From positions 1 through 46,115 of the forward strand of contig JAJYCW010000017.1 of assembly GCA_021777995.1 (NCBI GenBank): a stretch of DNA of 46,115 bases, written 5' to 3'. The notes below the pieces were generated by a model, which ran no database searches, was not told the DNA's origin, and saw only the letters and a list, made by a program, of their open reading frames with translations. Position numbers and translations under genes: made by a program. This DNA is from a bacterium (GTDB lineage Bacteria; Armatimonadota; Chthonomonadetes; Chthonomonadales; Chthonomonadaceae). How positions within the stretch are numbered: position 1 is the stretch's first letter; each line of letters opens with the position of its first letter. Of this stretch, positions 8,945-16,722 are shown one piece after another.

Positions 8945-10270
8945 TTAAGCCTGCTCGTTAAAGCCCATTTGCGTGCGGGGACCAGCCTGGTTGTCGACCT
9001 TTAGCCCTCCAGGTGCCTGATTAGTAGTAATTAATACAGAGGTTGCATTGGGGCCAACCGTGATCGCTTTTCGATCCTGCATAAACGTACAGCCCTGGAT
9101 AATCGCCCTTCCGGCGTCAATCTGTATAGCATTGTCCGTCCAGTCGACAAAATGGCAGACATTTGCAGTGAACTGCATCTGTTTGCTCTTCTGCCAGACA
9201 ATTCGATGGATGGGGCCCCAGAACGAGCAATTTGTAAGGCTAAGCTTCGAAGCGGCACCTTCCAATATTTCGATGCAGGTCGCATGTTTGCTAGTCCATC
9301 GCCCGACAAACTCGCCGTTGGTAATGAGCAGTCCGTATGGCTGGGCTTGCTCAACCAGAATGTCGCGCTCGCACGAGTCGGAACCGATACCAAGGAAGTT
9401 TCCATTGCAGGCTCCAGCCTTTGATTGCGAGAACTTGTAACCAACGCCATATCCGAAACAGAATGTGTTAAACACGTATTGCCAGTCGGTTCGGGCAAAC
9501 TCGAAGGCAACACCGTTAAGGTTCACCCACTTTGAAAACGGGTCGTCAGGATAGTAGGTTGTTCCAAACGGCCAGAAGTGACAGTTTTCCACCCTCCCAA
9601 TATCGGTGCAGTTATCAATATAAAGGCCCCGGTAGTGCGGGTAAGCGTAGACATTACGAATGAGATGACGGCTGGATGACTGAAGGTGTATCGCTTCATA
9701 GGTATTCAGCAGGCAGCAATCTAGTACGGAGACGTTCTCTGTATTTTGCAGTGCAGCGATTGCCGGAGGATACGGTACAGGTGGCACATCGGTTCGTTTC
9801 CACTCGGGGTAGGTGATGATTACTCCCTGCACCGCTGCCATATTCCCGTTAAGCAGGATAAAAGGAGGAGCCTCGGGTTTTCCTCGTCCAGCAAATGCGT
9901 AGAGAACGGTACCGTGAAGGTGGGGGCTATGGTCATGGCGGCTACATGGCGGTACTCGAAACGAACCTTGCAACAACACGCCACCTGGTACCTGGAGTGT
10001 GCCTTTCACCGCATAATGCCCGGTGGGAAGCTCTACAATACCGCCTCCTGCCTTACCCGCAACATCCAATGCGCGCTGAATTGCGGCTGTGTCGTCTGTG
10101 CTGCCATCTGCTCGTGCACCAAAATTGTGAACATTTAGCGCCAATGTTGACGAAGAGGTGAATGGTGCGGGATCAGTTACAATGGCGCCTGCGGGTGCTG
10201 CAAACAGACCTGCGGCTGCGCCTAATGCTGATTGCGATAGAAAGCGTCTTCGGGAATTCTCGTCTGTCAT
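8945..10270 (-). CDS. Tat-exported pectate-lyase-superfamily beta-helix protein
   Basis: This protein of 441 residues has a twin-arginine signal (RRRFLSQSA at 7-15, hydrophobic stretch, cleavage near AGA at residue 29), so it should be exported folded. From about residue 46 it has the pectate lyase 3 / GH28-like entry motif NVHNFGARADGSTDDTAAIQ, then short repeating strands expected of a right-handed parallel beta-helix (for example NTENVSVLDCCLLNTYEAI). Members degrade or bind acidic polysaccharides or phage-like glycans. No catalytic set could be assigned, so lyase, hydrolase or pure binding are all possible. AAGGAGGT lies 6 nt upstream of the ATG, the strongest Shine-Dalgarno of the operon. 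It is the last gene of the 15259-8945 operon, 116 nt after the PhyH gene. Confidence 0.85.
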   Translation of the reverse strand: MTDENSRRRFLSQSALGAAAGLFAAPAGAIVTDPAPFTSSSTLALNVHNFGARADGSTDDTAAIQRALDVAGKAGGGIVELPTGHYAVKGTLQVPGGVLLQGSFRVPPCSRHDHSPHLHGTVLYAFAGRGKPEAPPFILLNGNMAAVQGVIITYPEWKRTDVPPVPYPPAIAALQNTENVSVLDCCLLNTYEAIHLQSSSRHLIRNVYAYPHYRGLYIDNCTDIGRVENCHFWPFGTTYYPDDPFSKWVNLNGVAFEFARTDWQYVFNTFCFGYGVGYKFSQSKAGACNGNFLGIGSDSCERDILVEQAQPYGLLITNGEFVGRWTSKHATCIEILEGAASKLSLTNCSFWGPIHRIVWQKSKQMQFTANVCHFVDWTDNAIQIDAGRAIIQGCTFMQDRKAITVGPNATSVLITTNQAPGGLKVDNQAGPRTQMGFNEQA

Positions 10271-10386
10271 TGAGTTACCTCCTTATTGAGAAGCTGACCA
10301 AATCGCGAACGATTGCCGGGTGACCAAAGTTGTAACCGTGCCAGACAGTGGTGTAAACCTTGTCACAGAATGCGCGGCGTTCAACT

Positions 10387-11232
10387 TTACCCCGGCCAAG
10401 ATGCGCTGCCAAGTAACCGTTCGCCTAGAGGCGTTAGCCGGGCAGTTTCGCCAAAATGCTGCTCAAATTCTCGAGGGTCGCCAGGAAATACGCTCCCACC
10501 CGGAGGAAGTCTATGTTTCCAGCAGTGAATTCGATGCAGACGGTTTTCGTCAGTCAGCCGGCTGGCAGGAAACATCGAAATATACTGTGAAAATCGGGGC
10601 TTTGTGGAAACGTTATGGCCATTTCCATGGGCGAGGCGCGTATTCCAGATAATAAGGTCTCCCGCTTCGGCTGGTATGGGAGTGACTTTCATCCCGTCTG
10701 GCAGACGGCTAAGGTCGGGATGACGAGGGTTACGGTCGGCCGGTTGTTGTGCGATCCACTCTTCAAGATTGCGGTGAAAGCCCGGAATACATTGAAAACC
10801 TCCCATATCCTCGTCTGTGTTGGTAAGGCATAGCACCCCTTGTAAACCTAAATGGGCAGGTAAACGATCGGTATCAATATCCCAATGGATAAAACCCGTG
10901 TGGTCGTATGCAGGATACGAAGGGTTTTGTGGTGGCTTCATTCCCACCCTGTCTATGGTAACGCACAACTTCGTTTCATTCAAGAGGTCGGTGAAAGCCT
11001 CGTAGACTCTTTCATTCTGTCTGTTGTTCCACATCGCCTGGTGTTGATACATCTCGATCATTCCACCAGGTTTAAGTGGTTCCCGGTACCAGTCGTTTTG
11101 GTCGTTCGGATCCATATCCAGGAACCAGAATATGGCGTCCACCACCCTTTTACAATCGTCTACCGCTACTGCATTTCGTACAATCACGTAACCGTTGTCG
11201 GCAAAGAACTTGTGATCCAATTCACTTAACAT
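10387..11232 (-). CDS. Phytanoyl-CoA dioxygenase (PhyH) family protein
   Basis: A 281-residue Fe(II)/2-oxoglutarate oxygenase of the PhyH family. The iron triad is visible as HWD (His116, Asp118) and a distal His in LAHGNGHN (about 202), followed by KPRFSQY, whose Arg213 would bind the 2-oxoglutarate carboxylate. Bacterial PhyH proteins hydroxylate very diverse small molecules, so the name gives chemistry and not substrate. AAGGGG lies upstream of ATG 11232. It sits 13 nt after the solute-binding protein gene, within an operon of polysaccharide or nucleoside-type hydrolases, which suggests that it acts on an imported small molecule. It is probably cytoplasmic since no signal peptide is seen. 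Confidence 0.9.
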   Translation of the reverse strand: MLSELDHKFFADNGYVIVRNAVAVDDCKRVVDAIFWFLDMDPNDQNDWYREPLKPGGMIEMYQHQAMWNNRQNERVYEAFTDLLNETKLCVTIDRVGMKPPQNPSYPAYDHTGFIHWDIDTDRLPAHLGLQGVLCLTNTDEDMGGFQCIPGFHRNLEEWIAQQPADRNPRHPDLSRLPDGMKVTPIPAEAGDLIIWNTRLAHGNGHNVSTKPRFSQYISMFPASRLTDENRLHRIHCWKHRLPPGGSVFPGDPREFEQHFGETARLTPLGERLLGSASWPG

Positions 11233-11245
11233 ATGCGTGCCCCTT

Positions 11246-13051
11246 TTAAGACCTAAGATTGTGTCCGTTCCGTCGTTGCGATTTTAGATAGATGTGGTCC
11301 AATTCCCACATGAAACCGCTATAAACACTACTGCCCAAGGCGCTGGGTTGGGCATTTCCCACGTCGTTCTTAACGCCAATTAAAATATCTGGTTCTACTA
11401 AATAAATGAGTGGAAGTTCTGTAGAGGCAATGAGTTGAAAGCGCTTAAACAGTGTCACTCTTGCGCTTCGTTTTACGGTGGTATGAGCCGTGTTAAATAT
11501 ATCATCAATTTGGGCTTCCCAGTCGGTCGCAGGGTGGGCTTGATTTGGATTCCAAACGTGCAGGCTGCCGCTAGAAAGCCAAATGTTGGCAGAGTCGTAT
11601 GGGTTGAAGCCACCCGTAAATCCAAGTGCAATGCTTTCCCAGTTGTGGCTGCCGCTTAATCTGCCAACAAGTGCGTTAAAATCCTGCGGTGAAACGGTCA
11701 TGTTGATGCCTAGAGGCTTCAGCTCCTGCTGAATTATGCTACAGGTTGTAATGAGGTTCCCGTTTCCAGAGGGAGGAAGTAATGTGATGGTCACCGCGTG
11801 ACCATCGCGGTCGGTTAATACTCCGTTTTTTTTGACCAGACCAATGGACTTTAGCAATGTTGCCGCCAGGGCAGGATTGTAATTGTACTGCGGTACCTTG
11901 GAGTTGTAGTAAACCTTGTTCGCGGGGCTTATATAGGACCAGAGCGGCTGCGCAAAACCGCGGAAAACTGTGGAGCAGATGAGTTGTCTGTTAATAGCGT
12001 AAGAAATGGCCTGGCGAAAAATACGACTTTGAAACAGTTTCGTCTTCCAGGCTGGTACCGCCGCGGAGGGAGGATTGAGGTTGAAGCTAATATACGACAC
12101 TCCCCAGCCGGGGCCAAGGTTCATCAGCCGATAATGCCCTGCGCGAGCTTGTTGCTGCATAACATCCCAGTCTTCGGGGCGAAGGTTGACCCAGTCGGTC
12201 TCTCTTGCCAGGAACTTCAAGACCTCGGTGTTGACGTCTGGGACAATTTCTGTTACACCGCCGTCCATAAATGGCAGTTGCTTCCCGTCGGCTGCCAGAC
12301 GCCAATAGTAGGGATTGCGCACATAGGTGATCGATTGACCCGGCTCGTAATCTACCATCTTGTACGGCCCATCGCCAACAATTTGTGAAGGCGGCGTATT
12401 TACTCCCCATGTTGAGTTGAATTTTCCTGCCTTCCACGCGGCTTCAAGGCAGTGCTTTGGCACGACCGCCACCGCAGCGAAGTTGGATAAAAAGGCGCCA
12501 ACAGGTGCAGGTAGCGTAATCCGCACCGTGTACTTGTTTAGCTCCTCGTATTTGAACGGTTTGCCATGAATGGTGAGGAGTGATCTGGCGGAGTCGATTA
12601 CCTTGGGATCGTAGATAACGTTGAGCGAAAAGATGACGTCGTCTGCCGTAAACGGGTAGCCATCTGACCACCTTACGCCGTGCCGCAGATAAAACGTCCA
12701 TACTTTGCCATCCTTTGACTCCGTATATTTTGTAGCCAATGCTGGCGTAAACTGGAAGGTAAATGGATTCTGATTGAGGAGCCCGCTAAACAGGGGGCCC
12801 CATGCCGCAATGCTGGTTGTTTCCTGCGTTGTAATAGGATTAAATGTACGGGGATCTGCAACTGTAGAACATACGAACGCACCGCCCCAGCGGCCCTTGT
12901 AATCCGTATGCTGGAAGTCCTTCATCTCGTTTGCTGTTAGGTGGACGGCAACTGGTAATTTGCGATAGCCGCCACTACATCCACTCGAGAACAACAGGAG
13001 CCCACATATGCTGCACTGAAACGCTTTGCTGAGCGATTTTAGAACTTGCAC
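11246..13051 (-). CDS. ABC transporter substrate-binding protein, family 5 (oligopeptide/glycoside type)
   Basis: This protein of 601 residues has the fold of OppA/DppA-type binding proteins. The core motifs GKVWTFYLRHGVRWSDGYPFTADDVIFSL (about 114-142) and RQAISYAINRQLICSTVFRGFAQPLWSYISPA are characteristic. The N-terminus has a basic then hydrophobic stretch ending in FSSGC, a slightly atypical lipobox that would lipidate Cys25. The start is GTG 13051, with AGGAG six bases upstream; an overlapping ATG is out of frame. Substrates of this family include peptides, plant oligosaccharides and nickel; here the neighbours favour a glycan or a sugar-linked compound. No permease is in the operon. 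The OppF-type ATPase at 3065-4066 may serve it, which is a guess from family alone. Confidence 0.92.
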   Translation of the reverse strand: MQVLKSLSKAFQCSICGLLLFSSGCSGGYRKLPVAVHLTANEMKDFQHTDYKGRWGGAFVCSTVADPRTFNPITTQETTSIAAWGPLFSGLLNQNPFTFQFTPALATKYTESKDGKVWTFYLRHGVRWSDGYPFTADDVIFSLNVIYDPKVIDSARSLLTIHGKPFKYEELNKYTVRITLPAPVGAFLSNFAAVAVVPKHCLEAAWKAGKFNSTWGVNTPPSQIVGDGPYKMVDYEPGQSITYVRNPYYWRLAADGKQLPFMDGGVTEIVPDVNTEVLKFLARETDWVNLRPEDWDVMQQQARAGHYRLMNLGPGWGVSYISFNLNPPSAAVPAWKTKLFQSRIFRQAISYAINRQLICSTVFRGFAQPLWSYISPANKVYYNSKVPQYNYNPALAATLLKSIGLVKKNGVLTDRDGHAVTITLLPPSGNGNLITTCSIIQQELKPLGINMTVSPQDFNALVGRLSGSHNWESIALGFTGGFNPYDSANIWLSSGSLHVWNPNQAHPATDWEAQIDDIFNTAHTTVKRSARVTLFKRFQLIASTELPLIYLVEPDILIGVKNDVGNAQPSALGSSVYSGFMWELDHIYLKSQRRNGHNLRS

Positions 13052-13075
13052 ATGCGGCTCCTGATTGGAAGGGAT

Positions 13076-14341
13076 TTAAGCTACGGGTGTAAGTGTGTAT
13101 TTGTGAGGATGAGGTTCTGCAGCCTGCCTGCGCCGGGCTTGAAGTTGAAAGTCCAAAGCATTCAAGCTGTTAATGGCATTTGTAAGTGCCTCCGATTGGT
13201 CATACGCAAGTGGCATCTCAATTGAACGCCACATGGTCATATGCACATTGCTGTGGTCCGTAGTGAGTTGGTTTACTGCCTCGGCCTGGGTAAGCATGGG
13301 CGTGGGCAGCAGCGCGAGGTTAACTCCAGTTTCGAGTTGAGCGGGTGTAAATGTACCCACGGTAGTTCCATCAATGTTCAGTGTGTAGTGCTCTGCGGTT
13401 AGGCCAGTGACAGTAAGAGGCTCCTCATCTAGCTTCTGCACGAAATTGGAGCTTTTTAGCACCAGCTGCGTGACCGGATCTTTCAGGTCTAAGGGGAACG
13501 GCAACGATTTATCTGTCTGTGTCCAGCTTACTACGCCGTTCGCAGTGGATACGTTGGTTACTTTGGTGTTTGCTTCTGCCGTCACCTTGCCGCTCGTTGC
13601 GTCGATGGTTGCTGACGCTACCAATGCCGGTGCGTTCCAGGTATTAAGCAGGGATTCTGCCATGATAAGGTGACCTGCAGGGGAGGGATGTACCCGGCCA
13701 GGAATGATTTTTTGGGCTAGGGCTGGGTCTGCCGCCTTCGCCCGCAGTAGCATCTCTGTCATAGGGTGGTTAAAGTCGGAGACCAGTGAGCCTGTACTGG
13801 CACCAAGTTTCTTCACATACGCGGCGTATTTCAGTAGGACGGCATTGTAACCGCCCGGAAAGTTTAGTGGTTGAGTAATGTCATCATAAGGAGACGGTTC
13901 AATTAGAGTCCAACGAACATCTGGCAGACTCGCCTTTACCATGTTCAGGATGTTTTTGTAACCTTTAGCGTAGGCTTCGAAAATACCCTGATCATATGGC
14001 CTGTAGGCAGCATCATTCATGCCCAGCATGCAGGTTACGATCGTTGGTTTGAAAGGGATGAGGTCTCGTTTAAGCCTTACGTTGATATCCCCTGCCCAAC
14101 CGCCAGATACACGGTCGCCACCAACTCCGGCATTTACGAAATCAACTCGAAGGTTGGGGAAACGAGTAACGACGTAATCCTCCACCCAGTTGGTATAAAG
14201 GTGCTGTTCGGTGATACTGTCACCATAAAAAACGACGCGATCCCCGTTTTTGAGGTAAAACGCTCCCTCCGCGTGTGCCGCTGTTCCAAGCGTCGACAGG
14301 GCGCCAACAGCTGCCATGATAGGCACAATATTAAGTTTCAT
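13076..14341 (-). CDS. Secreted SGNH/GDSL hydrolase with altered Asp-His motif
   Basis: This protein of 421 residues has a signal peptide (MKLNIVPIMAAVGALSTLGTAAHA, cut before Glu25) and the SGNH esterase blocks: GDSITE with nucleophile Ser42, Gly in VNAGVGGD, GMND with Asn109, and VHPSPAGH with His218. The family usually has Asp three residues before this His (DxxH). Here the triplet is GRVH, with Gly215 in place of Asp, one base away from an Asp codon. The protein may still act as a Ser-His dyad, as some SGNH enzymes do, or be impaired. Known members remove acetyl or other acyl groups from polysaccharides. After about residue 235 a beta-rich extension follows. AAGGAGAG precedes the ATG. The gene lies 9 nt after the nucleoside hydrolase gene. 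Confidence 0.9.
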   Translation of the reverse strand: MKLNIVPIMAAVGALSTLGTAAHAEGAFYLKNGDRVVFYGDSITEQHLYTNWVEDYVVTRFPNLRVDFVNAGVGGDRVSGGWAGDINVRLKRDLIPFKPTIVTCMLGMNDAAYRPYDQGIFEAYAKGYKNILNMVKASLPDVRWTLIEPSPYDDITQPLNFPGGYNAVLLKYAAYVKKLGASTGSLVSDFNHPMTEMLLRAKAADPALAQKIIPGRVHPSPAGHLIMAESLLNTWNAPALVASATIDATSGKVTAEANTKVTNVSTANGVVSWTQTDKSLPFPLDLKDPVTQLVLKSSNFVQKLDEEPLTVTGLTAEHYTLNIDGTTVGTFTPAQLETGVNLALLPTPMLTQAEAVNQLTTDHSNVHMTMWRSIEMPLAYDQSEALTNAINSLNALDFQLQARRRQAAEPHPHKYTLTPVA

Positions 14342-14350
14342 CTGCTCTCC

Positions 14351-15259
14351 TTACAAACTGTGAGTGGTGTTGATTACGGAGCTGAAATGGGCGAAAAATC
14401 GCTTAGAATCTACTGCGGTCGCAATCGTGTGGCGGTTGAACTCGTCTTCAACAATCGCGCGGGTAGCGCCAGGTTTTTCAGCCGAGCATATGTCCACATG
14501 CAAAGTGGTCGCCTCCATACTGCATAGGTCCGGCTCAAAGATGAGTGCAGCCGCAAGGGGATCGTGGAATGTCACTTCTTTCGTTGACTCAAACCAGAAG
14601 TTCGCCATGGACTTTACCGCTGCCTTTAAGGGATCGTTGCTGCCGAGCAACGTGTTGAACTCCGTTACGGAAAGGCGGCATTGCGTGGTGACGTTTAACC
14701 CTGCCGCCAGAAAAGGAGAGGTTACGCGCGATAGCACAATTGAAGCGGCAGCTGGATCACACTTAATATTCCACTCTTCAGTGACATCGTTGTCGCGAGT
14801 ACGAAAGTCACCGCCCATGATTACCAGCGAACGCAGCATCTGGGGGATGAAAGGGTATGTCGCGAATAGCAGCCCCACATTCGTGAGGGGGCCGATGGCG
14901 AGCAGTGTCATTTGGCCGGGATGCTTGGTGATCTCGTCGCGTAGAAACTCAACCGCGTGGGACTCAGGGTGCCGGGGTTCTGCAAACTCGGCTGGAATCG
15001 CGTTGTACTGATGGGCCAGCGGTTGCCTTTGTACGCCCAGCAATGGTGGCTCTGCACCACAGTAAACCGGGACTTCGGGCCTGCCGGCAACCGTACACAG
15101 CCAGCGAACAAGCGCTGCACGCTTGCACGCCTCGCCGCTTACCGTGGTTACGCCAGCCAGGTGACACTCTGGATGCCGCAACAGGTATGCAAGAGCGAGG
15201 GCATCGTCGATGTCGGAGCCTATATCGGTATCAAGCAGCACTGGTATTAGAGACACCAT
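14351..15259 (-). CDS. Nucleoside hydrolase (IUNH family)
   Basis: This protein of 302 residues belongs to the inosine-uridine-preferring nucleoside hydrolase family, which splits ribonucleosides into base and ribose with a calcium ion. The metal-binding Asp cluster is DTDIGSDIDDALAL (10-23); AIGPLTNV, the substrate loop EEWNIKCDP and the late HDPLAA with metal-binding Asp are also present. AGGAGG ends 2 nt before ATG 15259 and 5 nt before the next codon, GTG 15256, so GTG may be the true initiator. It is the first gene of a tight operon (gaps of 9, 24 and 13 nt to the next genes). In this setting its real substrate may be another N- or O-glycoside rather than housekeeping nucleosides; that is inference. 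Confidence 0.93.
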   Translation of the reverse strand: MVSLIPVLLDTDIGSDIDDALALAYLLRHPECHLAGVTTVSGEACKRAALVRWLCTVAGRPEVPVYCGAEPPLLGVQRQPLAHQYNAIPAEFAEPRHPESHAVEFLRDEITKHPGQMTLLAIGPLTNVGLLFATYPFIPQMLRSLVIMGGDFRTRDNDVTEEWNIKCDPAAASIVLSRVTSPFLAAGLNVTTQCRLSVTEFNTLLGSNDPLKAAVKSMANFWFESTKEVTFHDPLAAALIFEPDLCSMEATTLHVDICSAEKPGATRAIVEDEFNRHTIATAVDSKRFFAHFSSVINTTHSL

Positions 15260-15394
15260 TACCTCCTGGCAGTCAGTTAGACAAACCTGGATCTATTTCC
15301 TCCACAGGTTACACTTTTATCCCCCAGTGATCGAGGTTTTACGCGCAACATGGTTAACAACAATCCTCCCGTTGGCGGATTTTGTAAAAATAAG

Positions 15395-15410
15395 TTTAGA
15401 TTAGGCTAAA
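15395..15410 (+). promoter_or_regulatory. DtxR/IdeR-like iron box upstream of the feo operon
   Basis: The sequence TTTAG-N6-CTAAA reads TTAGATTAGGCTAA in its core. This matches the classical DtxR/IdeR operator half (TTAGGTTAGSCTAA) at all but one position, while the other outer half is degenerate. It lies 16 nt upstream of the predicted -35 box of the regulator gene. Autoregulation by the encoded DtxR-type protein is the simplest reading. Confidence 0.6.
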
Positions 15411-15425
15411 AATTGGATGTGATGG

Positions 15426-15455
15426 TTGCATTATTAGGTTATCACGTGTTAAAAT
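15426..15455 (+). promoter_or_regulatory. Predicted feo operon promoter with embedded iron half-box
   Basis: TTGCAT (15426-15431), an 18-nt spacer and TAAAAT (15450-15455) form a plausible sigma-70 promoter; transcription would start near 15462, about 30 nt before the chosen start codon. The spacer holds TTAGGTTA (15434-15441), identical to the first half of the DtxR/IdeR operator, so bound repressor would block polymerase. A CACGTG follows inside the spacer. Confidence 0.5.
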
Positions 15456-15493
15456 TTAAATATGCGTCTACGTTATTGGTGATGGAGTGTGAA

Positions 15494-16309
15494 ATGGCTG
15501 GTAAGGAACCGCATGATAGTCAACTGCGTGTGCCCGCTGGGTGCAGGCCGTCGTCCCGTGATCGCGAACAGCGCGAGATAACAGAGTCGATTGAGGAATA
15601 TACCGAGGGAATCTTTCGGCTGCAACAGGAGTTGAGTGTGGTGGGCACCGGCGATGTATCCAAATACATGACCGTTTCTCCAGCCTCTGCAACGGGCATG
15701 CTCAAAAGGCTTGCAGAGCTAAGGCTGGTAGAGCATACACCTTACCACGGTGTGCGGTTGACCCCTAAAGGAACCCGGCTTTCGGTATCGCTGCTCAGAC
15801 GGCATCGACTTGTCGAGTGCCTTCTGGTCAACTTTTTAGAGTTACCTTGGGATGACGTTCATGAACTGGCGTGCAAGCTGGAACACTATTTGAGTGAAGA
15901 GGTTGCCGACAAAATCGAGCGTGCCTTGGGGTACCCTGCCACTTGCCCACACGGTAATCCTGTGGATGCGACCGCCGAGGATTGTACGCGGCCGCTAGCA
16001 GATTGCGAGCCCGGTGAGCGTGTGATAATCAGCCGAATAACCGATGAGCGTACCGAATTTCTAGGGTACCTTCTAGAAATTGGACTGGTACCACAAACTG
16101 AGGCGCGAGTAGAGAGCAAATCGCCTTTTGGAGATGTTATAACGCTAAGGCTGCCTGGTCTCGACTCGCTCGTCGCGGTAGGACGTGAAGTCAGTGGTTC
16201 CATAAGGGTTGTGTCGGCCGTGCAGGCCGTAAACTCACTTACTGTGGTTTGCAGCGGATCAAACATTACTGCTGCTGAGCGCGCCGAGAATCCGGCAGTA
16301 ACTGCCTGA
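15494..16309 (+). CDS. DtxR-family iron-dependent regulator with C-terminal FeoA/SH3-like domain
   Basis: This repressor has 271 residues: winged helix (about 30-92), dimerisation domain (about 95-155, including CPHGNP) and a FeoA/SH3-like domain (about 165-240). Its metal ligands align with DtxR: His104, Glu108 and His123 match DtxR His79, Glu83 and His98; Cys127, Glu130 and His131 match Cys102, Glu105 and His106. Cys at that place marks iron-type DtxR/IdeR proteins, where MntR has Glu. The DtxR Met10 position is Glu35 here. ATG 15494 is chosen because GGAG lies six bases upstream and a promoter lies between it and the earlier in-frame ATG 15413. It heads the feo operon (26 nt before feoA) and probably represses it when iron is plentiful. 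Confidence 0.92.
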   Translation: MAGKEPHDSQLRVPAGCRPSSRDREQREITESIEEYTEGIFRLQQELSVVGTGDVSKYMTVSPASATGMLKRLAELRLVEHTPYHGVRLTPKGTRLSVSLLRRHRLVECLLVNFLELPWDDVHELACKLEHYLSEEVADKIERALGYPATCPHGNPVDATAEDCTRPLADCEPGERVIISRITDERTEFLGYLLEIGLVPQTEARVESKSPFGDVITLRLPGLDSLVAVGREVSGSIRVVSAVQAVNSLTVVCSGSNITAAERAENPAVTA

Positions 16310-16335
16310 TCGCCGGGAGGCAACCAAGAGTCGCA

Positions 16336-16722
16336 ATGAAAAATAACGACGGCGATGGCGCTACGCCAGACAAGCCATCAACGATACGGACGCGCAGGCG
16401 TCGAATGCAGTTAGCACAACATTCGCTTGATCGCACAGAGACGTTTAGGACCGATACGACGGGTATGCTTACGCGAAGCGGAGTAAGCCTTGCAGAACTA
16501 AAGCCTGGTGAATGTGGCTTTATTGCACGGCTTTTAGGGCAATCCTCGGGGAAAATCCGGCTGCTTGAAATGGGATTGACACCCGGGGTACACGTCAAAG
16601 TGCTGCGTATTGCAGCATTCGGCGGTCCGCTAGACATCGAAGTGCGCGGCTACAACCTGTCCCTTAGGCGAGAGGAAGCGAGTGCCGTGTGGTTAAGCCA
16701 CGAAGAGCTGGATGCACCATAA
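16336..16722 (+). CDS. feoA: FeoA domain protein
   Basis: FeoA is a small cytoplasmic SH3-like protein that is needed for ferrous iron transport through FeoB. This one has 128 residues; the FeoA domain fills about 50-124 (LAELKPGECGFIARLL, RLLEMGLTPGVHVKVLR, GGPLDIEVRGYNLSLRREEA). The first 48 residues are a polar, basic extension (RTRRRRMQ) beyond the usual 75-85-residue FeoA. AAGAG lies five bases upstream of the ATG, with GGGAGG further up. The stop codon overlaps the start of feoB as TAATG, so the two are translationally coupled. Its domain resembles the C-terminal domain of the regulator just upstream. Confidence 0.93.
   Translation: MKNNDGDGATPDKPSTIRTRRRRMQLAQHSLDRTETFRTDTTGMLTRSGVSLAELKPGECGFIARLLGQSSGKIRLLEMGLTPGVHVKVLRIAAFGGPLDIEVRGYNLSLRREEASAVWLSHEELDAP

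Noticed and set aside
15339-15348. TTACGCGCAA as a LacI-type operator before the nucleoside hydrolase operon
   Set aside because: It is only partly symmetrical, and the nearest similar site by the LacI-type gene (around 5217) differs in spacing, so no operator can be claimed.
15413-15493. Longer N-terminus for the DtxR-type regulator from ATG 15413
   Set aside because: The predicted promoter and half-box lie inside it, and GGAG is spaced correctly for ATG 15494.
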